Source: Segatella buccae ATCC 33574
Lineage (GTDB): Bacteria > Bacteroidota > Bacteroidia > Bacteroidales > Bacteroidaceae
Assembly (NCBI RefSeq): GCF_000184945.1
Contig: NZ_GL586311.1
Location: 1,397,603 to 1,456,189 of the forward strand
Direction: 5' to 3'
DNA: 58,587 nt
The notes beneath the pieces are model-generated. The model was not told the DNA's origin and made no database searches. It saw only the letters and a program-made list of their open reading frames with translations. The position numbers and the translations under genes are program-made. Below are positions 8,661 to 19,296 of the stretch, in pieces (the stretch's first letter is position 1; every line of letters starts with the position of its first letter).

Positions 8661-9407
8661 TCAGCTCAGCACCTGCGTCAGGAACACATCTGAAAAGAGG
8701 ATGAGTACGCTTGAGCACACCACGGCGTCGGTTGAAGATTCGCCCACTTCCACCGAACCGCCTTCCACGGTGTAGCCGAAATAGGACGACACTGAGGCGA
8801 TGATGAAAGCAAAGAAAAGACTTTTGATGATACTCATCCACACAAACCACGCGTTGAACGAATGTTGCAGACCCAGCGTCAGGTCGTCGGGAGAGAGAAT
8901 ATGCCCCACGTATGCCGTGGCGTAGGCACCAATGATGCCCATAGCCGACGAGAAGATGACGAGAAACGGCATGATGGTGACCAGTCCGAGGATTTTCGGC
9001 AGAATGAGATAGCCGGCAGAATTGACACCCATGATGTCGAGTGCGTCTATCTGTTGGGTGACACGCATGGTGCCGAGTTCCGAAGCAATGTTCGAGCCCA
9101 CCTTTCCTGCAAGAATCAGACACATGATGCTAGAGGAGAATTCGAGCAGCATAATCTCTCTCGTGGTGTAGCCAGACACCCACCGTGGCATCCACGGGCT
9201 CTGGATGTTCAGCTTCATTTGGATGCATATCACTGCCCCGATAAAAAACGATATCAACAACACGATGCCGATGGAGTCCACCCCCAACTGCGACATCTCC
9301 TTGACATAGCGTTTCATGAACATGCGCATGCGCTCGGGCCGGGAGAACGAACGCCCCATCAATATCAGATATTTACCAAAGGTGGTAAGCCATTTCAAAA
9401 TCAGCAT
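8661..9407 (-). CDS. Phospholipid-transport ABC permease, MlaE-like
   Basis: The 248-residue MlaE/YrbE-family permease has several hydrophobic segments and the family's characteristic core: FSSSIMCLILAGKVGSNIASELG, then MRVTQQIDALDIMGVN and LPKILGLVTIMPFLVI. It works with the MlaF-like ATPase (7228-8004) in moving phospholipids between membranes to keep outer-membrane asymmetry. A short leader follows a minus-strand promoter at 9434-9441. The downstream gene order is broken by the inverted-repeat unit with the four-helix-bundle gene. Confidence 0.92.
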   Translation of the reverse strand: MLILKWLTTFGKYLILMGRSFSRPERMRMFMKRYVKEMSQLGVDSIGIVLLISFFIGAVICIQMKLNIQSPWMPRWVSGYTTREIMLLEFSSSIMCLILAGKVGSNIASELGTMRVTQQIDALDIMGVNSAGYLILPKILGLVTIMPFLVIFSSAMGIIGAYATAYVGHILSPDDLTLGLQHSFNAWFVWMSIIKSLFFAFIIASVSSYFGYTVEGGSVEVGESSTDAVVCSSVLILFSDVFLTQVLS

Positions 9408-9433
9408 GTAGGTTTAATTCTGTTTTATGGTTG

Positions 9434-9441
9434 CAAAAGTA
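9434..9441 (-). promoter_or_regulatory. Promoter -7 box for mlaE
   Basis: On the minus strand the box reads TACTTTTG, a match to TAnnTTTG, about 27-34 bases before the ATG at 9407. Confidence 0.6.
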
Positions 9442-9515
9442 ACCAAAATCTACTTAAAAACTGCATTTTGTGGAATAGTTTTTGATTTTATAAGGGATAA
9501 TCGGTTGTTTTTTAG

Positions 9516-9523
9516 TAATTTTG
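9516..9523 (+). promoter_or_regulatory. Promoter -7 box for lptB
   Basis: TAATTTTG matches TAnnTTTG, 18 bases before the ATG at 9541. The mlaE promoter is divergent, about 75 bases away. Confidence 0.6.
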
Positions 9524-9540
9524 CATCCAAATTCATCATT

Positions 9541-10356
9541 ATGGACGAAAATAACATGAGTGTAGCACAGCCGGGCGGTGAGCGGGCCGTGCTGCGCACA
9601 GAAGGACTGGTGAAACGCTACGGGGCCCGCACGGTGGCCAACGGCGTGACCATCAATGTGAAGCAAGGAGAAATCGTGGGGCTGCTCGGCCCCAACGGAG
9701 CCGGCAAGACCACCTCGTTCTATATGACTACCGGACTGGTGGTGCCCAACGAGGGACACGTCTACATCAACGATGAAGAAATCACCGACTATCCCGTCTA
9801 CAAACGTGCCCGTGCCGGCATAGGCTATCTGCCACAGGAGGCCAGCGTGTTTCGCAAAATGAGCGTGGAAGACAATATCATGTCGGTGCTTGAAATGACC
9901 GGCAGGCCGCATCGCTACCAGCTCGACAAGCTGGAGAGCCTGATCAGCGAATTCCGGCTCAACAAGGTGCGCAAGAACAAGGGCGACCAGCTCTCCGGCG
10001 GTGAGCGACGCCGCACGGAGATAGCCCGATGTCTGGCCATCGATCCCAAGTTCATCATGCTCGACGAGCCTTTTGCCGGTGTCGATCCTATCGCTGTGGA
10101 AGATATCCAGCACATCGTGTGGCGGCTGAAATACCGCAACATCGGCATCCTTATCACCGACCACAACGTGCAGGAAACCCTGTCCATCACCGATCGCGCC
10201 TACCTGCTTTTCGAAGGAAAGATACTTTTCAAAGGCATTCCTGAAGAAATTGCCGCCGATCCCACGGTGCGCAAGCACTACTTGAGTGAGAACTTCGTTT
10301 ATCGCAAGTTCAAGCCCAATGAAGAAGACTTGGACTTTGTAGCCTCGTTGCGTTAA
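9541..10356 (+). CDS. lptB: LPS export ABC ATPase LptB
   Basis: LptB powers extraction of lipopolysaccharide from the inner membrane with LptFG. The chosen start at 9541 gives 271 residues ([13 protein letters not shown]...); longer in-frame starts would run through the promoter. Walker A ([13 protein letters not shown]), the Q-loop ([11 protein letters not shown]), the signature ([15 protein letters not shown]), Walker B ([12 protein letters not shown]) and the switch His (ITDHNV) are all typical of LptB. The N-terminal 15 residues extend beyond the usual start. It stands alone; the OstA/LptA-like gene of the same pathway is about 10 kb downstream. Confidence 0.95.
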   Translation: MDENNMSVAQPGGERAVLRTEGLVKRYGARTVANGVTINVKQGEIVGLLGPNGAGKTTSFYMTTGLVVPNEGHVYINDEEITDYPVYKRARAGIGYLPQEASVFRKMSVEDNIMSVLEMTGRPHRYQLDKLESLISEFRLNKVRKNKGDQLSGGERRRTEIARCLAIDPKFIMLDEPFAGVDPIAVEDIQHIVWRLKYRNIGILITDHNVQETLSITDRAYLLFEGKILFKGIPEEIAADPTVRKHYLSENFVYRKFKPNEEDLDFVASLR

Positions 10357-10404
10357 AAAAACAAATTTTTCTTTTATAGATTAGGTGTTTACACCAATAA
10401 TCAT

Positions 10405-10412
10405 TACTTTTG
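10405..10412 (+). promoter_or_regulatory. Promoter -7 box for tig
   Basis: TACTTTTG matches TAnnTTTG, with a TTTAC-like upstream element at about 10388. The leader to the ATG at 10473 is about 55 bases. Confidence 0.6.
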
Positions 10413-10472
10413 CACCCCTAACCGGCAAAGCTGAAAATAAAAACAATAATAAATATAACAAAAACATCAGAG

Positions 10473-11828
10473 ATGAAAATTTCATTTGAGAATCCCGACA
10501 AGGTGAACGGTCTGATGACCATCGCCGTTGAAGAAGCTGACTACAAAGAGAATGTCGAGAAGACATTGAAGGATTATCGCAAAAAAGCCAATATGCCCGG
10601 TTTCCGTCCGGGACAGGCGCCGATGGGCCTGATCAAGCGCCAGTACGGTGCCGCTGCCCGCATGGATGAAATCAACAAACTTGTAGGCAAGGAAATCTAC
10701 AAGTATGTGCAAGACAACAATATCCAGATGCTTGGCGAACCTCTGCCTTCCGAGAAGCAGGAGCCCCAGGATTTGGAGAACGGAACTGAATTCACTTTTT
10801 ATTTCGACATTGCCGTGGCTCCCGAAATGAAGGTGTCACTCACCGGCCGCGACAAGGTGGACTACTATAACATCATCGTGGACGACAAGCTCGTCGACCA
10901 ACAGGTGGATATGTTCGCCTCCCGTGCCGGCAGCTACGAGAAGGCAAGAACCTATAAGGACAACGACATGTTGAAAGGCGACTTGCGCGAACTTGACGAG
11001 GCCGGCAATACCAAGGAGGGCGGTATCACCGTTGAGGCAGCCGTGCTCATGCCGACCTACATCAAGGTGGACGACCAGAAGAAACTCTTCGACGGAGCCA
11101 AGCTCGGCGACATCATCACCTTCAATCCCCGCAAGGCCTATCCCGACAACGATACTGAGGTATCTTCCTTGTTGAAAATAGAGCGTGATACGGTGAAGGA
11201 CATGACTTCCGACTTCAGCTTCCAGATTACCGAAATTCAGCGTTTCGCCAAGCATGCTGTTGATCAGGAACTTTTCGACCAGACTTTCGGCGAGGGTGTC
11301 GTGAAAGACGAGAAAGAGTTCCGTGAGAAGATAGCCGAAGGCCTGAAAAGGCAACTCGCCACCGACTCCGACTTCAAATTCATCCAAGACGTGCGCGCCC
11401 ATTGCGAGAAGAAAGTGGGCGAACTCACCTATCCCGATGCCCTGCTGAAGCGCATCATGCTCAGTAACAACAAGGACAAAGGCGAGGACTATGTGGAGAA
11501 AAACTATGCACAAAGCATCAAGGAACTCACTTGGCACCTCATCAAGGAGCAGCTTGTGAAGGCCCAAAACATCAAGATAGAGGATGCCGACGTGAAGGAG
11601 GCTGCCAAGGAAGCCGCCCGTGCACAGTTTGCCCAGTATGGCATGAACAATGTTCCTGAAGATTATATCGAGAATTATGCCAATGAGGTGTTGAAGAAAG
11701 GCGACAGTAACGATGCTCTCGTAGACCGGGCTATCGACCGCAAACTCACGGCTGTGTTGAAGACCGTCGTGAAGCTCAACGAGAAAGAGGTGTCACTCGA
11801 AGACTTCAACAAGCTGATGAGCGAATAA
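10473..11828 (+). CDS. tig: Trigger factor
   Basis: Trigger factor is the ribosome-bound chaperone that meets nascent chains at the exit tunnel. The 451-residue protein has the N-terminal ribosome-binding domain with the signature GFRPGQAPMGLIKRQYG (the family's GFRxGKxP loop, here GFRPGQAP), a diverged middle isomerase-like domain, and a helical C-terminal chaperone domain ending in LEDFNKLMSE. The middle domain is weakly conserved, as in other Bacteroidetes trigger factors, so isomerase activity is doubtful. It heads the tig-clpP-clpX cluster that is conserved from Proteobacteria to Bacteroidetes. Confidence 0.95.
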   Translation: MKISFENPDKVNGLMTIAVEEADYKENVEKTLKDYRKKANMPGFRPGQAPMGLIKRQYGAAARMDEINKLVGKEIYKYVQDNNIQMLGEPLPSEKQEPQDLENGTEFTFYFDIAVAPEMKVSLTGRDKVDYYNIIVDDKLVDQQVDMFASRAGSYEKARTYKDNDMLKGDLRELDEAGNTKEGGITVEAAVLMPTYIKVDDQKKLFDGAKLGDIITFNPRKAYPDNDTEVSSLLKIERDTVKDMTSDFSFQITEIQRFAKHAVDQELFDQTFGEGVVKDEKEFREKIAEGLKRQLATDSDFKFIQDVRAHCEKKVGELTYPDALLKRIMLSNNKDKGEDYVEKNYAQSIKELTWHLIKEQLVKAQNIKIEDADVKEAAKEAARAQFAQYGMNNVPEDYIENYANEVLKKGDSNDALVDRAIDRKLTAVLKTVVKLNEKEVSLEDFNKLMSE

Positions 11829-11881
11829 GCTTTTTTAAGAAAAAAACTTCTTGATATAAGGAGGTTGTCGACTTTTTTTCT

Positions 11882-11889
11882 TATCTTTG
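11882..11889 (+). promoter_or_regulatory. Promoter -7 box for clpP
   Basis: TATCTTTG matches TAnnTTTG. A 10-base inverted repeat (GAGGTTGTCG at 11861-11870, CGACAACCTC at 11915-11924) brackets the box, with one arm at the -33 position and the other in the leader. Confidence 0.65.
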
Positions 11890-11961
11890 TTCCACAAACA
11901 AGAAAAAAGAGGGCCGACAACCTCTCTTTTCGTCTTAATAATTTTAAGGTTATTAGAAAAT

Positions 11962-12630
11962 ATGAATAGCGATTTTAGAAAATATGCCACTCGCCACTTG
12001 GGCATGAGTGGAATGATGATCGACGATGTTGTGAAGGCGCAGGCGCGCTATCTTAATCCGTATATTCTTGAAGAGCGTCAGCTGAACGTCACCCAGATGG
12101 ATGTGTTCTCCCGTCTGATGATGGACCGCATCATTTTCTTGGGTACGGAGATTGACGACTATACGGCCAACACTTTGCAGGCCCAGCTTCTCTACTTGGA
12201 TTCCACTGACCCGGGTAAGGACATTTCCATCTATCTCAACAGTCCCGGTGGCAGCGTGACCGCCGGCTTGGGCATCTACGACACCATGCAGTTTGTGTCC
12301 AGTGATGTGGCCACTATCTGCACGGGTATGGCTGCATCTATGGCTGCCGTGCTGCTCGTAGCCGGTAAAGAAGGCAAGCGGCAGGCATTGCCCCACAGCC
12401 GTGTGATGATCCATCAGCCGCTCGGCGGCGTGCAAGGACAGGCTTCCGATATCGAAATCGAGGCTAAGGAGATTCAGAAATTCAAGAAAGAACTCTATAA
12501 CATCATTTCCGAGCATTCCCACACGCCGTTTGACAAGGTGTGGCAGGATAGTGACCGTAACTATTGGATGACGGCCGACGAAGCTAAAGAATATGGGATG
12601 ATCGACATGGTGCTTAAAAACAAGGCGTAA
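11962..12630 (+). CDS. clpP: ATP-dependent Clp protease proteolytic subunit
   Basis: ClpP forms the tetradecameric serine-protease chamber that degrades substrates unfolded by ClpX. With the start at 11962 (MNSDFRKYATRHL) the protein has 222 residues. The catalytic Ser lies in TGMAASMAAVLL, the His in HSRVMIHQPLGG, and the Asp in the segment following FDKVWQDSDRNYWM. An ATG at 11887 in the same frame would begin inside the promoter and is rejected. clpX starts 12 bases after the stop, so the two are probably cotranscribed. Confidence 0.96.
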   Translation: MNSDFRKYATRHLGMSGMMIDDVVKAQARYLNPYILEERQLNVTQMDVFSRLMMDRIIFLGTEIDDYTANTLQAQLLYLDSTDPGKDISIYLNSPGGSVTAGLGIYDTMQFVSSDVATICTGMAASMAAVLLVAGKEGKRQALPHSRVMIHQPLGGVQGQASDIEIEAKEIQKFKKELYNIISEHSHTPFDKVWQDSDRNYWMTADEAKEYGMIDMVLKNKA

Positions 12631-12642
12631 GGAAAGGGATTG

Positions 12643-13884
12643 ATGACAAAGAAGATTTGTAGCTTCTGTGGAAGAAGTGAAAAAGATGTGAAGCTGCTGA
12701 TATCCGGATTGAGCGGTTATATCTGCGACAACTGCGTGCAGCAGGCTTACGAGATATTGACCACCTCGGGTGTGCTTGGAGAAACAGGGCAGGCGGGGGA
12801 AGAGCAAGAGCAGTTTGATTTGAAAAAACTGCCGAAGCCCCGCGAAATTAAGCAATATCTTGATGAATACATCATCGGACAAGACGATGCCAAGCGCCAT
12901 TTGGCCGTGGCTGTCTACAACCATTACAAGCGACTTCAGCAACCGGCGAGTGACGAAGGTGTGGAGATAGAGAAAAGCAATATCATTATGGTGGGGAGCA
13001 CCGGTACGGGCAAGACCCTGCTGGCCCGCACCATTGCCAAATTGCTCAAAGTGCCTTTCACCATTGTCGACGCCACGGTGTTTACCGAGGCCGGCTATGT
13101 GGGAGAAGATGTGGAGAGTATCCTTAGCCGCTTGCTCCAAGTGGCCGACTACAATGTGGAGGCAGCTCAGCGCGGCATCGTCTTCATTGACGAAATCGAC
13201 AAGATAGCCCGCAAGAGCGATAATCCCAGCATCACGCGCGACGTGAGCGGTGAAGGGGTGCAGCAGGCCATGCTCAAGTTGCTGGAAGGGACGATGGTCA
13301 ATGTGCCGCCCAAGGGAGGACGCAAGCATCCCGACCAAGATTATATTCATGTGGACACGCGGAATATCCTCTTTATCTGCGGCGGGGCTTTCGACGGCAT
13401 TGAGCGCAAGATTGCGCAGCGTCTGAACACCCACGTGGTGGGGTATAATTCTGTTCAGCATGTGCGCAAGATAGACAAGGAGGACATCATGCAGTACATC
13501 CAGCCACAAGACTTGAAGTCGTTCGGACTTATTCCCGAACTGGTGGGCCGCCTGCCGGTGCTCACCTATCTCAATCCGTTGGGCAGGGAGGCGTTGCGCC
13601 GTATTCTCACCGAACCTAAAAACTCGATAATCCGGCAATATATCAAGTTGTTTGAGATGGATGGGGTGACGCTGACTTTTGCCGAGGGTGCACTCGACTA
13701 CATTGTAGACAAGGCTGTGGAGTATAAACTCGGTGCACGCGGACTGCGTTCCATCGTGGAGACGGTCGTGATGGACGCCATGTTTGACATACCGTCGAAA
13801 CGTATCAAGAAATTTGAAATCACCGCAGACTATGCAAAGGAGCAACTCGAAAAAGCTCATCTGAACAATCTGCTGACAGCTTAA
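12643..13884 (+). CDS. clpX: Clp protease ATPase subunit ClpX
   Basis: ClpX is the AAA+ unfoldase that feeds ClpP. The protein has 413 residues from the ATG at 12643; a TTG one codon earlier is an unlikely alternative. The N-terminal C4 zinc-binding domain is visible ([10 protein letters not shown]...ICDNC), then Walker A ([12 protein letters not shown]), Walker B ([12 protein letters not shown]), the sensor region ([19 protein letters not shown]) and the substrate/ClpP loop area ([14 protein letters not shown]). It lies directly behind clpP. A G+C-rich hairpin without a clear T-tract follows at about 13891-13925. Confidence 0.97.
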   Translation: MTKKICSFCGRSEKDVKLLISGLSGYICDNCVQQAYEILTTSGVLGETGQAGEEQEQFDLKKLPKPREIKQYLDEYIIGQDDAKRHLAVAVYNHYKRLQQPASDEGVEIEKSNIIMVGSTGTGKTLLARTIAKLLKVPFTIVDATVFTEAGYVGEDVESILSRLLQVADYNVEAAQRGIVFIDEIDKIARKSDNPSITRDVSGEGVQQAMLKLLEGTMVNVPPKGGRKHPDQDYIHVDTRNILFICGGAFDGIERKIAQRLNTHVVGYNSVQHVRKIDKEDIMQYIQPQDLKSFGLIPELVGRLPVLTYLNPLGREALRRILTEPKNSIIRQYIKLFEMDGVTLTFAEGALDYIVDKAVEYKLGARGLRSIVETVVMDAMFDIPSKRIKKFEITADYAKEQLEKAHLNNLLTA

Positions 13885-13976
13885 TCATATCCCTTGTCCG
13901 GGCCTTTTGGGGCTCCGGGCAGGGCTTACCTGAAAACAACATAAATGGGAGCAGTGGCCTGTAGACTGCTTGTTAT

Positions 13977-16199
13977 ATGGCGAAAGAAGTTAATCTTACA
14001 CAACAACTGAAACACTATTTCGGCTTTGATGCTTTCAAAGGCGATCAGGAAGCTATTATCCGCAATCTGCTCAAGGGAAATGATACGTTTGTGCTGATGC
14101 CCACCGGCGGGGGAAAGAGCCTGTGCTACCAGCTACCTTCACTCATCATGGACGGCATAGCCATTGTTGTGTCGCCGCTGATAGCGTTGATGAAAAATCA
14201 GGTGGATGTCATCAACGGCATGAGCGAAGAGGAAGGCGTAGCCCATTATCTGAACTCCTCGCTCAACAAAGCCGAGATAGAGCGTGTCAAGACCGATGTG
14301 CTCAGTGGTCGCACCAAACTGCTCTATGTGGCCCCTGAGTCACTGCTCAAAGATGACGAGGCCTGCGAAGGGGGCGGGCAAGGAGCCAAAAAGGTCAAGT
14401 TTTCTTTCTTGGAAGAAGTGAAGATTTCTTTTTATGCCGTCGATGAAGCGCATTGTATTTCGGAGTGGGGACATGATTTCCGTCCGGAATACCGCAATAT
14501 CCGCAAGGCTATCGACATATTAGGCCGTGCCCCCATCATTGCCCTCACGGCGACAGCCACCGACAAGGTGCGCACCGACATCAAAAAGACATTGGGCATC
14601 TCTGATGCCAAGGAATTTAAAAGTTCTTTCAATCGCAGTAACCTCTATTATGAGGTGCGTCAGAAATCGGCCGATATCGACACGCAGATTGTCAAGTTTG
14701 TCAAGCAACATGCCGGCAAGAGTGGCATCATTTACTGTCTTTCCCGAAAGAAGGTGGAAGAGTTGGCGGCTGTATTGAAAGTCAACGAGATCAAGGCGGC
14801 TCCCTATCATGCCGGTCTCGATTCGGCCACGCGTTCGCAGACACAGGATGATTTCCTTATGGAGCGCATCGACGTGATTGTGGCCACTATTGCCTTTGGC
14901 ATGGGCATTGACAAGCCCGATGTGCGTTTTGTCATCCATTATGACATCCCTAAAAGTCTTGAAGGCTACTATCAGGAGACCGGGCGTGCCGGCCGGGATG
15001 GGGGAGAGGGCTATTGTCTGGTGTTCTATTCTCCTAAAGACTTGAAAAAGTTGGAGAAGTTCATGGAAGGAAAGGCCGTGGCCGAACAGGACATCGGACG
15101 TCAGCTGTTGCAAGAGACGAAAGCCTATGCCGAGTCGTCCGTGTGTCGCAGAAAGATGCTGCTGCACTATTTCGGTGAGGAATATACCAAGGACAACTGT
15201 GGCATGTGTGACAACTGTCTGCATCCCAAGACCAAATTTGAAGCCAAGGAGGCCCTACTCATAGTACTCAAGGCCGTAAAAGCCCTGAAAGAAGACTTCC
15301 GGCAAGACTATGTGGTCGATTTTGTGAAAGGGCGTGGCACTGACGATATTGTGTCGCACAAGCACGACCAACTGGAAGAGTTCGGCTCCGGCGAAGATGA
15401 AGACCCCAAAGTGTGGAACCCCGTTATCCGTCAGGCACTCATCGCAGGCTATCTCAAGAAAGACGTGGAAAATTACGGACTGCTTAAACTTACGGCTCTC
15501 GGCAAGAAATTTATCAAGAGACCGGAATCGTTTATGGTGGTCGAAGATGTTGAGTTTAATGACGACTATGATGATGAGGCCGCCGGTGGCATGGGCGGAG
15601 GTGCTGCACTCGATGAGACTCTCTTCTCGATGCTGAAGAGTTTGCGTAAGGAAATCTCACGCAAGAAAAAAGTTCCCCAGTATGTGATTTTTCAAGACTC
15701 ATCGCTTGAACAGATGGCAACGGTGTATCCCGTTTCATTGCAGGAGTTGCAGCAGATACAGGGCGTGGGCAGCGGTAAGGCCAAGCGTTATGGTAAGGAA
15801 TTCTGCGACTTGATCAAACGGCACTGCGAAGAGAACGACATAGAGCGTCCGGAGGAATTAAGGGTCAGAACGGTGGCCAAGAAATCCATGCTCAAAGTGT
15901 ATATCATCCAGAGCATCGACCGCCAGATGGCACTCGATGACATCGCCGATGCCAAGGGGCTTGATTTTGGCGAATTGCTCGACGAGGTGGAGGCTATTGT
16001 GTATAGCGGCACCAAGCTCAACATCGACTATTTCCTCGACGAGGTGATGGATGAGGACCATGTGGACGATATTTACGACTATTTCCGGGAAAGCGAAACC
16101 GATGATCTCGAAACGGCTATGGAGGAACTGGGCGAAGACTATTCAGAAGACGAGATCAGACTGGTGCGTATCAAGTTCTTCTCTGAAATGGCCAACTGA
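13977..16199 (+). CDS. recQ: ATP-dependent DNA helicase RecQ
   Basis: RecQ is a 3'-5' DNA helicase acting in recombination repair and replication-fork restart. The 740-residue protein contains Walker A (MPTGGGKSLCYQLP, near residue 40), the DEAH box (VDEAHCISEWGHDFRPEYR), helicase motif VI (YQETGRAGRDG), an RQC zinc-binding domain (CRRKMLLHYF...CGMCDNC) and an HRDC domain near residues 540-620. It is longer than the E. coli protein (about 610 residues), with an acidic C-terminal extension of about 110 residues (DLETAMEELGEDYSEDEIR), as in other Bacteroidetes RecQ proteins. It stands alone between clpX and guaB. Confidence 0.95.
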   Translation: MAKEVNLTQQLKHYFGFDAFKGDQEAIIRNLLKGNDTFVLMPTGGGKSLCYQLPSLIMDGIAIVVSPLIALMKNQVDVINGMSEEEGVAHYLNSSLNKAEIERVKTDVLSGRTKLLYVAPESLLKDDEACEGGGQGAKKVKFSFLEEVKISFYAVDEAHCISEWGHDFRPEYRNIRKAIDILGRAPIIALTATATDKVRTDIKKTLGISDAKEFKSSFNRSNLYYEVRQKSADIDTQIVKFVKQHAGKSGIIYCLSRKKVEELAAVLKVNEIKAAPYHAGLDSATRSQTQDDFLMERIDVIVATIAFGMGIDKPDVRFVIHYDIPKSLEGYYQETGRAGRDGGEGYCLVFYSPKDLKKLEKFMEGKAVAEQDIGRQLLQETKAYAESSVCRRKMLLHYFGEEYTKDNCGMCDNCLHPKTKFEAKEALLIVLKAVKALKEDFRQDYVVDFVKGRGTDDIVSHKHDQLEEFGSGEDEDPKVWNPVIRQALIAGYLKKDVENYGLLKLTALGKKFIKRPESFMVVEDVEFNDDYDDEAAGGMGGGAALDETLFSMLKSLRKEISRKKKVPQYVIFQDSSLEQMATVYPVSLQELQQIQGVGSGKAKRYGKEFCDLIKRHCEENDIERPEELRVRTVAKKSMLKVYIIQSIDRQMALDDIADAKGLDFGELLDEVEAIVYSGTKLNIDYFLDEVMDEDHVDDIYDYFRESETDDLETAMEELGEDYSEDEIRLVRIKFFSEMAN

Positions 16200-16284
16200 C
16201 GGACAGCCCGTGAAATACCCGTTAAATTGCTTTAATATCGGTTAGAAAAAGGCGAAAAGCAAATGCTATGTGGAAAAATAATGG

Positions 16285-16292
16285 TATATTTG
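16285..16292 (+). promoter_or_regulatory. Promoter -7 box for guaB
   Basis: TATATTTG matches TAnnTTTG, 26 bases before the guaB ATG. The leader would be about 20 bases. Confidence 0.6.
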
Positions 16293-16311
16293 CACGCAAT
16301 AAATTTTTTAA

Positions 16312-17802
<1,491 letters not shown>

Positions 17803-17863
17803 TCACTTGCCCGGTCAGAACCAGTTTCTGATGCCGGACATAATGAAGAATGAATAACAGACA

Positions 17864-19288
17864 ATGAAAACAGCAACATTGTTGGTGGCCATGCTCCTTT
17901 GTGGGAGCATGGCTTATGCGCAGAATGATCCCGTGGTAATGACGGTCAACGGAGCTCCCGTGAGCCGGTCTGAATTTGAGTATTCTTACAACAAGAATAA
18001 CTCAGAGGGTGTCATCGACAAGAAGACCGTTGGTGAATATGTTGACTTGTTTGTCAATTACAAGTTGAAAGTACAGGCCGCCCTTGACGCCCGTCTCGAC
18101 ACGATGAGTTCTTTTAAGAAAGAGTTTCGTGAATATCGTGACCAGCAAGTGCGCCCCACGCTGGTGACTGATGCCGATGTTGAGGCTAAGGCACGGGATA
18201 TTTACCGCGAAACACAACAGCGTGTGGATGGTGGCGGTGGATTGTTAAAGACATCACACATCTTGTTGCTTCTTGACCAGAATGCTACCAAGACACAGCA
18301 GAACGCAGCCAAGGTGCGCATCGACTCTGTTTACAACGCATTGAAAAAAGGTGCCGATTTCGCCGATTTGGCGCGTCGGTTGTCTGATGACAAGAGCTCG
18401 GCTGTCAATGGCGGGCAGTTGCCTTGGATTGAGCGTAACCAGTTGGTTAAGGCTTATGAGGATGTGGCTTATGCCTTGAAGAAAGGAGAAATCAGCAAGC
18501 CATTCCTCTCCGAATACGGTTATCATGTTGTGAAACTGGATGACAAGCAGCCGTTCTTCCCATACGATTCGGTGAAAACTTCCATCTATCAGTTCATTGA
18601 AAGTCGTGGTCTGCGCGATGCCATCGTGACCGATCGGTTGCAAGAGGAAGCTAAGGTGGGTAACACCACTCCTGAACAGCTGCTTGATGCCAAGACGGAA
18701 GAACTGACAGCCAAAGACGATGCGCTGAAATATCTGATAAAAGAATACCATGACGGCCTATTGCTTTATGAGATTAGCAATCGCACGGTGTGGGATAAGG
18801 CGGCTAAAGATGAGGCCGGTCTTTCTGCCTATTTCGCTAAAAACAAGAAGAAATATCGCTGGGAGGAACCTCGTTTCAAAGGAATTGCCTATCATGTGAA
18901 GACCGCTTCTGATGTGGATGCCGTGAAGCGCAGCATCAAAGGAAAGCCGTTTGCCGAATGGGCCGATATTCTGCGTACCACGTTTAACAACGATTCTGTG
19001 CTTCGTATCCGTGTAGAGAAAGGTATCTTCAAGAAAGGTGACAATGCGGTGGTTGACAAAGAAGTGTTCAAAGTTCCCGTAACGGTGAAACCCGTTGAAG
19101 GTTATCCCATCGATGCCACGTTTGGTAAGGTGCTTAAAAACAAACCTGAAGACTATCAGGATGTGCGCGCCCTTGTCGTGGCCGACTATCAGGATGCACT
19201 TGAGAAGCAGTGGGTGGAAAGCCTCCGCAAAAAATATACTGTTGTCATCAATAAGGAAGTGCTGGCTACAGTGAATAAACACCAATAA
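17864..19288 (+). CDS. Periplasmic parvulin-type peptidyl-prolyl isomerase
   Basis: The protein has 474 residues with an N-terminal signal peptide (MKTATLLVAMLLCGSMAYAQ, cut after AYA). A rotamase (PpiC) domain lies near residues 125-225 (TSHILLLL...DFADLARRLSDD...NGGQLPWIERNQ...YGYHVVKLDD). The C-terminal half has no second clear isomerase domain but resembles the substrate-binding chaperone part of SurA-like proteins. It probably helps fold outer-membrane proteins in the periplasm. It is the first of a tightly spaced set: the next isomerase begins 8 bases after its stop and the LPS-export gene overlaps that one. Confidence 0.88.
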   Translation: MKTATLLVAMLLCGSMAYAQNDPVVMTVNGAPVSRSEFEYSYNKNNSEGVIDKKTVGEYVDLFVNYKLKVQAALDARLDTMSSFKKEFREYRDQQVRPTLVTDADVEAKARDIYRETQQRVDGGGGLLKTSHILLLLDQNATKTQQNAAKVRIDSVYNALKKGADFADLARRLSDDKSSAVNGGQLPWIERNQLVKAYEDVAYALKKGEISKPFLSEYGYHVVKLDDKQPFFPYDSVKTSIYQFIESRGLRDAIVTDRLQEEAKVGNTTPEQLLDAKTEELTAKDDALKYLIKEYHDGLLLYEISNRTVWDKAAKDEAGLSAYFAKNKKKYRWEEPRFKGIAYHVKTASDVDAVKRSIKGKPFAEWADILRTTFNNDSVLRIRVEKGIFKKGDNAVVDKEVFKVPVTVKPVEGYPIDATFGKVLKNKPEDYQDVRALVVADYQDALEKQWVESLRKKYTVVINKEVLATVNKHQ

Positions 19289-19296
19289 CCGGATAG

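Noticed and set aside
9427..9540. An upstream in-frame start for LptB
   Set aside because: It would place coding sequence over the divergent promoter pair, and the added residues do not resemble LptB.
11953..13860. A 635-codon open frame on the minus strand across clpP and clpX
   Set aside because: It lies opposite two certain genes, has no domain, and its composition follows the codon third positions of the genes it overlaps.
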